Assembly: GCA_019114135.1 (NCBI GenBank)
Contig: DXGC01000009.1
Location: forward strand, 1-33,213
DNA from: Candidatus Corynebacterium avicola
GTDB taxonomy: Bacteria; Actinomycetota; Actinomycetes; Mycobacteriales; Mycobacteriaceae
Length of the DNA: 33,213 nt
Direction: 5' to 3'
The notes under the pieces are model-generated. The model had not been told where the DNA came from. It searched no databases and saw only the letters and a program-made list of their open reading frames with translations. The translations under genes and the position numbers were made by a program. Below are positions 25,251 to 31,832 of the stretch, piece after piece (positions within the stretch are counted from its first letter, which is position 1; each line of letters opens with the position of its first letter).

Positions 25251-26492
25251 GTGAGCGTCACAGAGCACACGCCAGAGCACGCACCGGAGAAGGTCAGCCC
25301 CATCGTCGACCATGTCGCAGGGGCCAGTACCGAGGACGGCTCAGGCACCGAGTTCCGCACCGCCCGGCACTACGGCACGCCCCTGGTCGAGCAGACCCGG
25401 GTCGACGAGGGCGAGTCCGGCGTCGTCGACGGCTGGGACCGGTCCGCAGTCCTCGTCTCCGGTCCAGAAGCCGCGAGCTGGCTCAACGGTTTCATCTCCC
25501 AGAAGATCGACGCCATCCCGGACGGCTCCGCCACCCACGGTCTGCTTCTGGATGCGCAGGGGCGCGTGGAGCAGCTCTTCGGCATCGCCGCCGTGGCACC
25601 GGAGACCCTCCTGCTGGACGTCGCGGACGACTCCGCCGACGCATTGATGGACTTCCTGCGCAAGATGATCTTCTGGGCGCAGGTCGAGGTCAACCCCGCC
25701 GAACTGGTCCGGATCAGTGTGGTGAACCCGGGTACCGACTCCGAGGTGGCCGAGATCTCCGACCCGGACACCGGACTCGCCCGCGCCGGTGCCGGCAGCC
25801 CACTCCCCTCCGTGGACGGCGAGCTGGTGGCCTACTGGTCCACCCGCACCGCAGGCGGACGTCCCGTGGTCGACCTGTGGGTCGCGCCGTCCGACCAGAT
25901 CTCGGTGTGGGACGCCCTCGTGGCGTCCGGGGCACGCCCCACCGGCGGGTGGGCCCTCGACGCCCTGCGGGTCCGTGACCGCTGGCCGGAGCTCGGCATC
26001 GACACCGATGAGCGACTGATCCCCCACGAAGTCACCGCCTTCCTCGGGGCCGACATCCTGGCCGCCGGTGAGGCCACGCGCCTCGCCGAGGACGCGGCCC
26101 TACCCACCGCCACCGCCGTCCACCTGAACAAGGGGTGCTACCGCGGACAGGAGACGGTGTCGCGGGTGCACAACCTGGGTCGTCCGCCGCGCCAGCTGGT
26201 GGTGCTGCAGCTCGACGGTTCGGCGCAACGCGCCCCGGAGACAGGGGCACCGGTCACCGCCGGTGGCCGCACGGTCGGCCGGGTGGGACGTACCGTGCAG
26301 GACGCCGACTTCGGACCGGTGGCATTGGCCCTGGTCAAACGTCAGGTGATCGAGAAATTGGCCGCAGGCGAAGATGTGCCTCCACTGAGCGTCGACGGTA
26401 TCGATGCTTCCGTGGACCCGGACGATGTCCGGGCGGATACGTCCGTCCGGCCGGGCAAAGCGGCGATCGACCGGCTCAAGGGGAGGGCTTGA
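25251..26492 (+). CDS. ygfZ: Folate-binding YgfZ/GcvT-family protein (Fe-S cluster maintenance)
   Basis: A 413-residue tetrahydrofolate-binding protein of the YgfZ family, related to the glycine-cleavage T protein but not part of that system; it supports assembly or repair of some Fe-S enzymes. The family signature KGCYRGQETVSR is at 294-305, with Cys296 the key residue. The N-terminal part has VLVSGPEAASWLNGFISQKIDAIPDGSATHGLLLDAQGRV. It is longer than E. coli YgfZ, mostly through a hydrophilic N-terminus and extra central loops. The start is GTG with TAGGGT 7 nt upstream. Divergent from pabC, a folate-pathway neighbour that may be coincidence or a functional link. Confidence 0.9.
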   Translation: MSVTEHTPEHAPEKVSPIVDHVAGASTEDGSGTEFRTARHYGTPLVEQTRVDEGESGVVDGWDRSAVLVSGPEAASWLNGFISQKIDAIPDGSATHGLLLDAQGRVEQLFGIAAVAPETLLLDVADDSADALMDFLRKMIFWAQVEVNPAELVRISVVNPGTDSEVAEISDPDTGLARAGAGSPLPSVDGELVAYWSTRTAGGRPVVDLWVAPSDQISVWDALVASGARPTGGWALDALRVRDRWPELGIDTDERLIPHEVTAFLGADILAAGEATRLAEDAALPTATAVHLNKGCYRGQETVSRVHNLGRPPRQLVVLQLDGSAQRAPETGAPVTAGGRTVGRVGRTVQDADFGPVALALVKRQVIEKLAAGEDVPPLSVDGIDASVDPDDVRADTSVRPGKAAIDRLKGRA

Positions 26493-26566
26493 CCACAATC
26501 ACCGGCGTTCACCGGTAGCTGACCTGCACGAACAGGGGACCACGCGACCCGAGGGAGGGGGCGTGT

Positions 26567-26595
26567 CTGACAACTGCGCCTACAACCGCTATTGT
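26567..26595 (+). promoter_or_regulatory. Promoter of the DUF3073 gene
   Basis: CTGACA (26567-26572) and TATTGT (26590-26595) are 17 nt apart, the best -35/-10 pair in the window. It gives a leader of about 80 nt before ATG 26680. Confidence 0.6.
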
Positions 26596-26679
26596 GGTGG
26601 CAGAAGAGATACACAGACACAGAGAGCGAATGGCCGAAATTCCCCGGCCATTCGCCTGAACACCCGAGGGGGTCAGGCC

Positions 26680-26859
26680 ATGGGTCGCGGCCGCGCGAAG
26701 GCAAAGCAAACCAAGGTTGCACGTCAGCTGAAGTACAGCTCTCCCGACATGGATTTGGAGAGTCTCCAGCGCGAGCTCTCCTCCGATCAGGGTGGCTCCT
26801 CCGAGAGCGACTACGAGGAGTGGGACGACTGGGGCGCCGAAGAGGACAACGGCCGCTGA
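26680..26859 (+). CDS. DUF3073 small acidic protein
   Basis: A 59-residue protein conserved in actinobacteria (M. tuberculosis Rv0810c is the likely orthologue). The N-terminus is basic, MGRGRAKAKQTKVARQLKYSSP, and includes the family core KVARxLKYxSP. The C-terminus is strongly acidic and ends SESDYEEWDDWGAEEDNGR. There is no known function; the split charge suggests nucleic-acid or protein binding. The ATG follows GAGGGG, and a longer open frame upstream is excluded because the promoter and leader lie within it. A strong terminator follows at 26905, so this is a single-gene transcript. It sits between ygfZ and purM, close to the mycobacterial order. Confidence 0.9.
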   Translation: MGRGRAKAKQTKVARQLKYSSPDMDLESLQRELSSDQGGSSESDYEEWDDWGAEEDNGR

Positions 26860-26904
26860 GTGGTCACCGGGTCCTGAGAGCGTTAGCTTCCCCACCCATT
26901 GAAG

Positions 26905-26949
26905 AACCGGTGCCGGTGCAGAGAAACTCTGCACCGGCACCGGTTTTTT
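26905..26949 (+). terminator. Strong intrinsic terminator of the DUF3073 gene
   Basis: A perfect 19-bp stem, AACCGGTGCCGGTGCAGAG with its complement, closes an AAA loop and runs into TTTTTT on the plus strand. Confidence 0.95.
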
Positions 26950-27010
26950 GTACCGGGCCACGCCTCAGCCCCAACTTTTTGTCCACGTCCCCGTCCCCAC
27001 TCGAGCCTCT

Positions 27011-27104
27011 GCGTCATCGGAATCTGCACAGCGTCATCGAAGAATGTCGATCTGGGCGATCACAACGACACAGTGCAATGACACTGTGCATTCTGCGATG
27101 ACGC
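27011..27104. repeat. Nested inverted and direct repeats in the DUF3073-purM gap
   Basis: GCGTCATCG occurs at 27011-27019 and 27031-27039, and its inverse CGATGACGC at 27096-27104. The inverted copies extend to about 16 nt (GCGTCATCGNAGAATG) with one mismatch. Between them, CACAGTG (27069) pairs with CACTGTG (27082). No gene is visible in 26950-27120, so this is the only structure in that stretch. Confidence 0.65.
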
Positions 27105-27126
27105 AACGACGTCGGCAACAATAAAT

Positions 27127-27155
27127 CCCCGGGGTATCGGTGAGATTCCCCGGGG
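27127..27155 (-). terminator. Probable terminator of purM
   Basis: Two CCCCGGGG blocks (27127 and 27148) pair around a 13-nt loop. On the minus strand they are followed by ATTTATTGTTG. The site is 46 nt after the purM stop. Confidence 0.6.
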
Positions 27156-27200
27156 TCCGGACGCTGCGGCTGCCCGGTGAACCTGGCGTCGCAGAGGAGA

Positions 27201-28301
27201 CTAGCTGTGCGAGTGGTCCCCGACCATGACGGCGTCACCGGAGGCGTCTTCGCCGTCCTCGGCGAGCCGGACGTGGCCCAGCTTCCAGCAGTCGAGGTGA
27301 CGGGCGGTGAGCATCGCCAGGGCGCGCTCGGCATCGTCCTCGCCGACGACGGCGACCATGCCGACACCCTTGTTGAAGGTCTTCTCCATCTCCTCCCGGG
27401 AGACCTTTCCGAGCTGCTCGATGAGGCGGAAGATCGGCAGCGGTTCCCAGGAACCGCGGTTCAGCTCGGCGACCAGGCCCTCCGGAATGACGCGGGCCAG
27501 GTTCGCGGCCAAGCCACCACCGGTGACGTGGGAGAAGGTGTGCACGTCGCACTCGGCGGCCAGGGCCAGGCAGTCCAACGCGTAGATGCGGGTGGGCTCC
27601 AGCATCTCCTCGCCGAGGGTGCGTCCCAGGTCCTCGATGTGTCCGTCGAGGGACAGCCCGGCGTGCTCCAGGAGCACGTGGCGGGCCAGGCTGTAGCCGT
27701 TGGAGTGCAGGCCGGAGGATGCAATGGCGATGACGACGTCACCGGTACGGACCCGGTCCGGGCCCAGCAGCTTCGCCTCCTCGACCACGCCGACGGCGGT
27801 GGCGGAGACGTCGTAGTCGTCGACCTCCATCACGCCGGGGTGCTCGGCGGTCTCGCCGCCGAGAAGGGCACAGCCGGCGTCGACACAACCGGCGGCGATG
27901 CCGGAGACGATCTCGGCGACCTTCTCCGGCACGACCTTGCCCACGGCGATGTAGTCCTGCAGGAACAACGGTTCGGCACCGCAGACCACCAGGTCGTCGA
28001 CGACCATGGCGACCAGGTCACGGCCGATGGTGTCGTGCTTGTCCATCGCCTGGGCGACGGCGAGCTTGGTGCCCACGCCGTCGGAGCCGGCGGCGAGCAA
28101 CGGCTTCTCGTACTCCCCCAGTGCGAACAGTCCGGCGAATCCGCCGAGTCCTCCCCTGACCTCCGGTCGGGTGGCCTTCTTCGCCAGCGGGGCGAAGAGC
28201 TCCACCGCGCGGTCGCCGGCTTCGATGTCGACACCGGCGGCGGCGTAGCTCGCGCCGGTCGAGTTGTCGGACGTATCGGGGGTGTCGGTCAGGTCAGTCA
28301 C
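27201..28301 (-). CDS. purM: Phosphoribosylformylglycinamidine cyclo-ligase (AIR synthetase)
   Basis: A 366-residue enzyme that closes the imidazole ring, turning FGAM into AIR with ATP, the fifth step of purine synthesis. Marks include SYAAAGVDIEAGDRAVELFAP, LLAAGSDGVGTKLAVAQAMDKHDTIGRDLVAMVVDDLVVCGAEPLFLQDYIAVG, AGCALLGGETAEHPGVM and HVTGGGLAANLARVIPEG. The start is GTG with only a weak GGGA before it, so it is tentative; a start a few codons downstream is possible. In M. tuberculosis and C. glutamicum purF lies close upstream, but here only 101 nt separate purM from the SCP-like gene. Confidence 0.96.
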   Translation of the reverse strand: MTDLTDTPDTSDNSTGASYAAAGVDIEAGDRAVELFAPLAKKATRPEVRGGLGGFAGLFALGEYEKPLLAAGSDGVGTKLAVAQAMDKHDTIGRDLVAMVVDDLVVCGAEPLFLQDYIAVGKVVPEKVAEIVSGIAAGCVDAGCALLGGETAEHPGVMEVDDYDVSATAVGVVEEAKLLGPDRVRTGDVVIAIASSGLHSNGYSLARHVLLEHAGLSLDGHIEDLGRTLGEEMLEPTRIYALDCLALAAECDVHTFSHVTGGGLAANLARVIPEGLVAELNRGSWEPLPIFRLIEQLGKVSREEMEKTFNKGVGMVAVVGEDDAERALAMLTARHLDCWKLGHVRLAEDGEDASGDAVMVGDHSHS

Positions 28302-28402
28302 AGTCCCATGCTTTCATGTTGCTCTGGTGCGCCCCATTCTGGTGCACACTGTTCCGCTCTGTTGACGCGGAGTAGGCCTCCACAAGACTACCTTCCCGGC
28401 AC

Positions 28403-28789
28403 TTAGCGCACTGCAACGACCGGCAACCAGTGGGAGATGTCGGCGGCGTGGGCCCCGGACACCTCGGCGCCGGCGGCGACCGCGGCGTCCAGATCGTCCA
28501 GACCCCCGGCCAGGCGCAGCCAGGTGAGCGCATCGCACTGGACGACATTGGGTGGCGTCCCGCGGCGGTGCACCGAACCGGCGACGCACTGCACCGCGGC
28601 GAAGGGCGGCACCCTGACCTCCACACTGTGACCCGGTGCGTCCTCCCCCAGCTGGGCGACGGTGAGGCGGACAGCCGCTGCGACTTTCGCCCGGCTCGGA
28701 CGGAGGGTAGCCTCAGGATCCGACACCCACGGCCATACGTCGAGAAGAGCCGCGCGGACAGCGGCGGGATCCGTTCTACTGTCTGTCAT
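28403..28789 (-). CDS. Sterol-carrier-family (SCP-like) protein
   Basis: A 128-residue protein of the actinobacterial sterol-carrier-like family. The core reads GHSVEVRVPPFAAVQCVAGSVHRRGTPPNVVQCDALTWLRLAGGLDDLDAAVAAGAEVSGAHAADISHWLPVV. The family is thought to bind a lipid or similar ligand in a hydrophobic tunnel, but no role is established. M. tuberculosis Rv0807, beside purF-purM, looks like the orthologue. The ATG at 28789 has TAAGAT 6 nt upstream. It precedes purM on the same strand and is divergent from the thioesterase. Confidence 0.8.
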   Translation of the reverse strand: MTDSRTDPAAVRAALLDVWPWVSDPEATLRPSRAKVAAAVRLTVAQLGEDAPGHSVEVRVPPFAAVQCVAGSVHRRGTPPNVVQCDALTWLRLAGGLDDLDAAVAAGAEVSGAHAADISHWLPVVAVR

Positions 28790-28795
28790 GCCGCC

Positions 28796-28801
28796 ATCTT
28801 A
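28796..28801 (-). promoter_or_regulatory. -10 hexamer TAAGAT, leaderless-type, for the SCP-like gene
   Basis: TAAGAT on the minus strand ends 6 nt before ATG 28789. Confidence 0.45.
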
Positions 28802-28808
28802 GGGTCTG

Positions 28809-28814
28809 TACGAT
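28809..28814 (+). promoter_or_regulatory. Possible -10 hexamer TACGAT of the thioesterase gene
   Basis: TACGAT lies 33 nt before GTG 28848. A ribosome-binding site (GAAAGGGA) lies between, so this transcript would have a leader. Confidence 0.4.
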
Positions 28815-28847
28815 GGGACTCACCAACGATCAATCGAAAGGGAATCC

Positions 28848-29882
28848 GTGCCAGACGCAGCAGCACAGGTGGCTGACGATGGAAGGACGCTGCACTCGGA
28901 GACGACGCTCCGATTCATGGCAGCACCCACCGACATTCTGATGCAGGGCGCGATGGGGGTGCACGGCGGCCGTGTCCTCGAATGGATCGATAAGGGCGCC
29001 TACGCCTGCGCCTCGGGTTGGTCCGGCGCATACTGCGTGACCGCCTACGTGGGCCACATCCACTTCACCCGCCCCATCCCCTCCGGGCACATCGTGGAGG
29101 TGCGCTCCCGCATCGTCTACACCGGCCGGTCCTCGATGCACATCGTCAACGAGGTGCTCTCCGCTGACCCGCGCGAGGGCGTGTTCACCCGCGCCTGCGA
29201 CTGCCTGGTGATCTTCGTGGCGATGACCGAGGACCGCAAGTCCATGCCGGTCCCCTCCTACGAGCCGAAGACCGAGGCCGAGGTCCGGATCGGGGAAGCC
29301 GCACTGTCCCGCGTGCAGCTGCGCAAGGCGATCGAGGAGGAGATGCTCAAGCAGTCCTACTCCGATGATCCGGACGCCTCCACCGCCCCGCGGATGACCC
29401 ACCGGTTCATGGCCAAGCCGACCGACGTCAACTGGGGCGGAAACGTCCACGGTGGTACGGCCATGGAGTGGATCGACGAGGCCGCCTCGGCCTGCACCGC
29501 AGCCTGGACCGGTGAGCGGACGGTGGCGGTCTACGCTGGCGGTTTCCGCTTCTACCGTCCGGTGCACATCGGCGACCTCGTGGAGGTCGAGGCCCGGGTG
29601 ATCCGCACCGACGTGCGGAGCCTGTCGGTCTCCGTCCACCTGCGTGCCGGTGACCCGCGTGAGGGCACCGGCAACCTGCCGGTCGCGATCCACGCCTCGA
29701 TGACCTACATCGCCACCGACATCGACGGCAACCCGCTGCCGGCCCGGAAGTTCGTCCCCACCACCCCGGAGGACAAGCGTCTGGAGCAGCACGCCGTCAC
29801 GCTGCGTGAGCTGCGCACGAAGTACCGGCCGATGCCGCTGGTCGAGCCGCTGCGGGACGAGAGCCAGTACCCGATGAACTAG
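28848..29882 (+). CDS. Acyl-CoA thioesterase with two hotdog domains
   Basis: A 344-residue protein made of two ACOT-type hotdog domains. The first has FMAAPTDILMQGAMGVHGGRVLEWIDKGAYACASGWSG and HFTRPIPSGHIVEVRSRIVYTGRSSMHIVNEV; the second has FMAKPTDVNWGGNVHGGTAMEWIDEAASACTAAWTG and RFYRPVHIGDLVEVEARVIRTDVRSLSVSVHL. The second carries the usual catalytic Asn/Asp and HGG layout (NWGGNVHGG, EWIDEAA). The first has QGAMGVHGG and a Lys (DKGA) where the second has DEAA, so it may be structural. It should hydrolyse medium- or long-chain acyl-CoA. Start GTG has GAAAGGGA about 6 nt upstream. Convergent with the J-like gene at 29901. Confidence 0.9.
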   Translation: MPDAAAQVADDGRTLHSETTLRFMAAPTDILMQGAMGVHGGRVLEWIDKGAYACASGWSGAYCVTAYVGHIHFTRPIPSGHIVEVRSRIVYTGRSSMHIVNEVLSADPREGVFTRACDCLVIFVAMTEDRKSMPVPSYEPKTEAEVRIGEAALSRVQLRKAIEEEMLKQSYSDDPDASTAPRMTHRFMAKPTDVNWGGNVHGGTAMEWIDEAASACTAAWTGERTVAVYAGGFRFYRPVHIGDLVEVEARVIRTDVRSLSVSVHLRAGDPREGTGNLPVAIHASMTYIATDIDGNPLPARKFVPTTPEDKRLEQHAVTLRELRTKYRPMPLVEPLRDESQYPMN

Positions 29883-29907
29883 TCGGGAACTAGTCGGGAA
29901 CTAGTCC
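29877..29907. repeat. 11-bp tandem repeat GGGAACTAGTC spanning the stops of two convergent genes
   Basis: AACTAGTC occurs three times, separated by GGG. The first copy carries the TAG stop of the thioesterase and the last carries the TAG stop of the minus-strand gene, since CTAG reads the same on both strands. Confidence 0.75.
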
Positions 29908-30731
29908 TGTTCCATCGGGTTCACGGCGATGACCACACGCTCACCGTCGCGCTCCATCGTCCCGACCATTCCCCGGGGTTCGTCGTCCCCGTCGACGACC
30001 GAGATGAACAACGCACTGTCGACCTCCTCAGAGGTGTATCCCTCCTCCTCGGCCTGTTCGTGGTACTCCTCGGTGGAACTGCCCATGACCATCTTGACCT
30101 GCTCTGCATCCATGACCCTCTCGCCGGCGGAGAGGTCCTTTCCACCGAAGAGGTCCTCCATTCCGTCGAATGATTCTGAGTCGTCGAGTTCGAGCGACTC
30201 CATGATGTAGTCACGGTCTTCGTCACCGGCGTTGTCCTCGAGCCAGGACGTCAGGTCATCGGCGTCGTCCTGCTCGAGCATCTCGTTGACCACGCTCTTG
30301 GCGTCCTTGTCCGGGTCGCTGCTGAACAGTCCGAGCGCCCAGCCTGCGATACCGCAGACCAGAGCGGTCACCACCGCGGTAACGAGAATCACCGGCCCCT
30401 TGGACTGTCTGAAGGAACTCCGGCTCTTGTTCGAGGCCGTTGCAGTCTTCGCGCCAGCATAAGGGCCGGACTGTCCTCCGAGGTTGAGGGAGGCGAGCTC
30501 GCGGAGGGAGTCGATGTCGATCTCCGCGGCGGACGGATCGTCCAACCGTTGGTCGTACAGGCCACGACGCGTCTCGTCACCGAGGATGGCCCGGGCGACG
30601 CTGAGTTCCTCGCGGGCACCGGCGTCTGTGGCGCTTGTGGAGGCGAGCCTGCCGTCGAGTTGTTGGGCAAGGTCCTGGGAGGAGGCGGAACGGTCCAGTC
30701 CGAGCGACTGGTAGATGTTGTAGTGAGCCAT
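29901..30731 (-). CDS. Single-pass membrane protein with degenerate J-domain, second of a tandem pair
   Basis: A 276-residue protein of unknown function. Residues 3-66 look like a DnaJ J-domain (HYNIYQSLGLDRSASSQDLAQQL, then ARAILGDETRRGLYDQRLDDP) but have no HPD tripeptide, so Hsp70 stimulation is unlikely. A basic stretch (NKSRSSFRQSKG) precedes one membrane helix at 112-136 (GPVILVTAVVTALVCGIAGWALGLF). The C-terminal 140 residues are very acidic, with DKDAKSVVNEMLEQDDADDLTSWLEDNAGDEDRDYI, then AEEEGYTSEEVDSALFISVVDGDDEPRGMVGTMERDGERVVIAV. By the positive-inside rule the acidic part is outside the cell. It follows its paralogue by 15 nt; GAGGAT precedes the ATG. Confidence 0.75.
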   Translation of the reverse strand: MAHYNIYQSLGLDRSASSQDLAQQLDGRLASTSATDAGAREELSVARAILGDETRRGLYDQRLDDPSAAEIDIDSLRELASLNLGGQSGPYAGAKTATASNKSRSSFRQSKGPVILVTAVVTALVCGIAGWALGLFSSDPDKDAKSVVNEMLEQDDADDLTSWLEDNAGDEDRDYIMESLELDDSESFDGMEDLFGGKDLSAGERVMDAEQVKMVMGSSTEEYHEQAEEEGYTSEEVDSALFISVVDGDDEPRGMVGTMERDGERVVIAVNPMEQD

Positions 30732-30746
30732 GATGGTGATCCTCTT

Positions 30747-31601
30747 CTACAGGAAGTCGCTGTCGTAGTTGTTCTGGATGACCTGGGCGACCTTGTGGCC
30801 GCCGTCCGTTTCCACCACGTTTATCTGGCCTTTGTAGGCTCCATCGCCGTCCCTGACCCCGATGAAGACCGACGAATCGACTTCCTCCCTTGAGAAACCC
30901 TCTTCCTCTGCCATCTCGTAGGCGTCCTCCCGGCCATCCTGATCCAGGCCGAAATAGATGAGCTGCTGCTCGAAACTCAGGCCAGCCCCGGCCTCCAGGT
31001 TCTCGCCCTCGAAATAGTCGCTCATGCCGGAGAAGTCGTCGGAGCCGTCCTCCTCGGCCCCTAATTCACTGAGGACGTCGTCCCGGACACCGTCGGGAAT
31101 GTTGTCGTCGGCCCAGCTGCGGAGATCATCAGGGTCGTCCTGCTCGAGAAAATCGTTGACGGCGTCCTGGGCCTCGGAGAAGTCCTGTGTCCCGTCACCG
31201 CCGAAGATCTTGCCGATGCCCCAGCCGCCGAGCAGCACCACCACGGCGGTCACCAAAGCCGTCACACCGATGGCAAAGCCCTTCGACTGCACGTACGAGC
31301 TCTTCGCCTGCTGACCATTGACGGCGTCCTGTGCGCCCGCCACCCCGGAGACGTCCAGGGCCGCAAGCTCGTGCAGTGCGTCGACGTCGATCTCAGGTGC
31401 GGTCGGGTCGTCCAACCGCTGGTCGTAGAGTCCGCGACGGGTGTCGTCACCGAGGATGGCCCGGGCGGTCGTCAGTTGATCGACAAGTCCTGCGTCCCCG
31501 GGATCCGCGGAGGCTTTCCGGGCGTCGAGGTCGCGCGCGAGGCCCGCGGTCGACGCGTGTCTGTCCAGCCCGAGGGACCGGTACAGGTCGTAGTGAGGCA
31601 T
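30747..31601 (-). CDS. Single-pass membrane protein with degenerate J-domain, first of a tandem pair
   Basis: A 284-residue paralogue of the gene at 29901 with the same layout. The J-like N-terminus is HYDLYRSLGLDRHASTAGLARDLDARKA, then ARAILGDDTRRGLYDQRLDDPTAPEIDVDALHELAAL, again without HPD. One membrane helix lies at 109-132 (FAIGVTALVTAVVVLLGGWGIGKI). The acidic outer domain includes FSEAQDAVNDFLEQDDPDDLRSWADDNIPDGVRDDVL and AEEEGFSREEVDSSVFIGVRDGDGAYKGQINVVETDGGHKVAQVI. The shared outer motif is xEEEGxxxEEVDSxxFIxVxDGD. The pair is likely one operon read from a promoter in 31602-31717. I do not recognise a named family for the outer domain. Confidence 0.75.
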   Translation of the reverse strand: MPHYDLYRSLGLDRHASTAGLARDLDARKASADPGDAGLVDQLTTARAILGDDTRRGLYDQRLDDPTAPEIDVDALHELAALDVSGVAGAQDAVNGQQAKSSYVQSKGFAIGVTALVTAVVVLLGGWGIGKIFGGDGTQDFSEAQDAVNDFLEQDDPDDLRSWADDNIPDGVRDDVLSELGAEEDGSDDFSGMSDYFEGENLEAGAGLSFEQQLIYFGLDQDGREDAYEMAEEEGFSREEVDSSVFIGVRDGDGAYKGQINVVETDGGHKVAQVIQNNYDSDFL

Positions 31602-31717
31602 GAGCCCTTCTTCCCTCTTGAAACGTCAGATGCCACGAGGTGAATAATGTTTGTGACAATAAGGAGGTTAGCAAATCTCAGGGTTGCCTTCTCGTGGACC
31701 GAGGAACACTCCCCACT

Positions 31718-31785
31718 ACAACCGAAACTGAGCATAGATCCGCTGAATCTCGAGATTCAGCGGATCTATGCTCAGTTCGGGTTGT
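31718..31785. repeat. Long palindrome: 52 bp perfect, 68 bp with two mismatched pairs
   Basis: Bases 31726-31777 are a perfect inverted repeat with no spacer, centred on CTCGAG at 31751/31752; the half-site begins AACTGAGCATAGATCCGCTG. Beyond a two-base mismatch, ACAACC (31718-31723) pairs with GGTTGT (31780-31785). It lies 47 nt after the purL stop. There is no T-tract, so it is not a standard terminator, though it may act as one. No other element is visible in 31602-31832. Confidence 0.95.
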
Positions 31786-31832
31786 CGTCAGCACCTCGCG
31801 GTGCTTCGGACGCGGCGTCCTACCGCGGCGTC

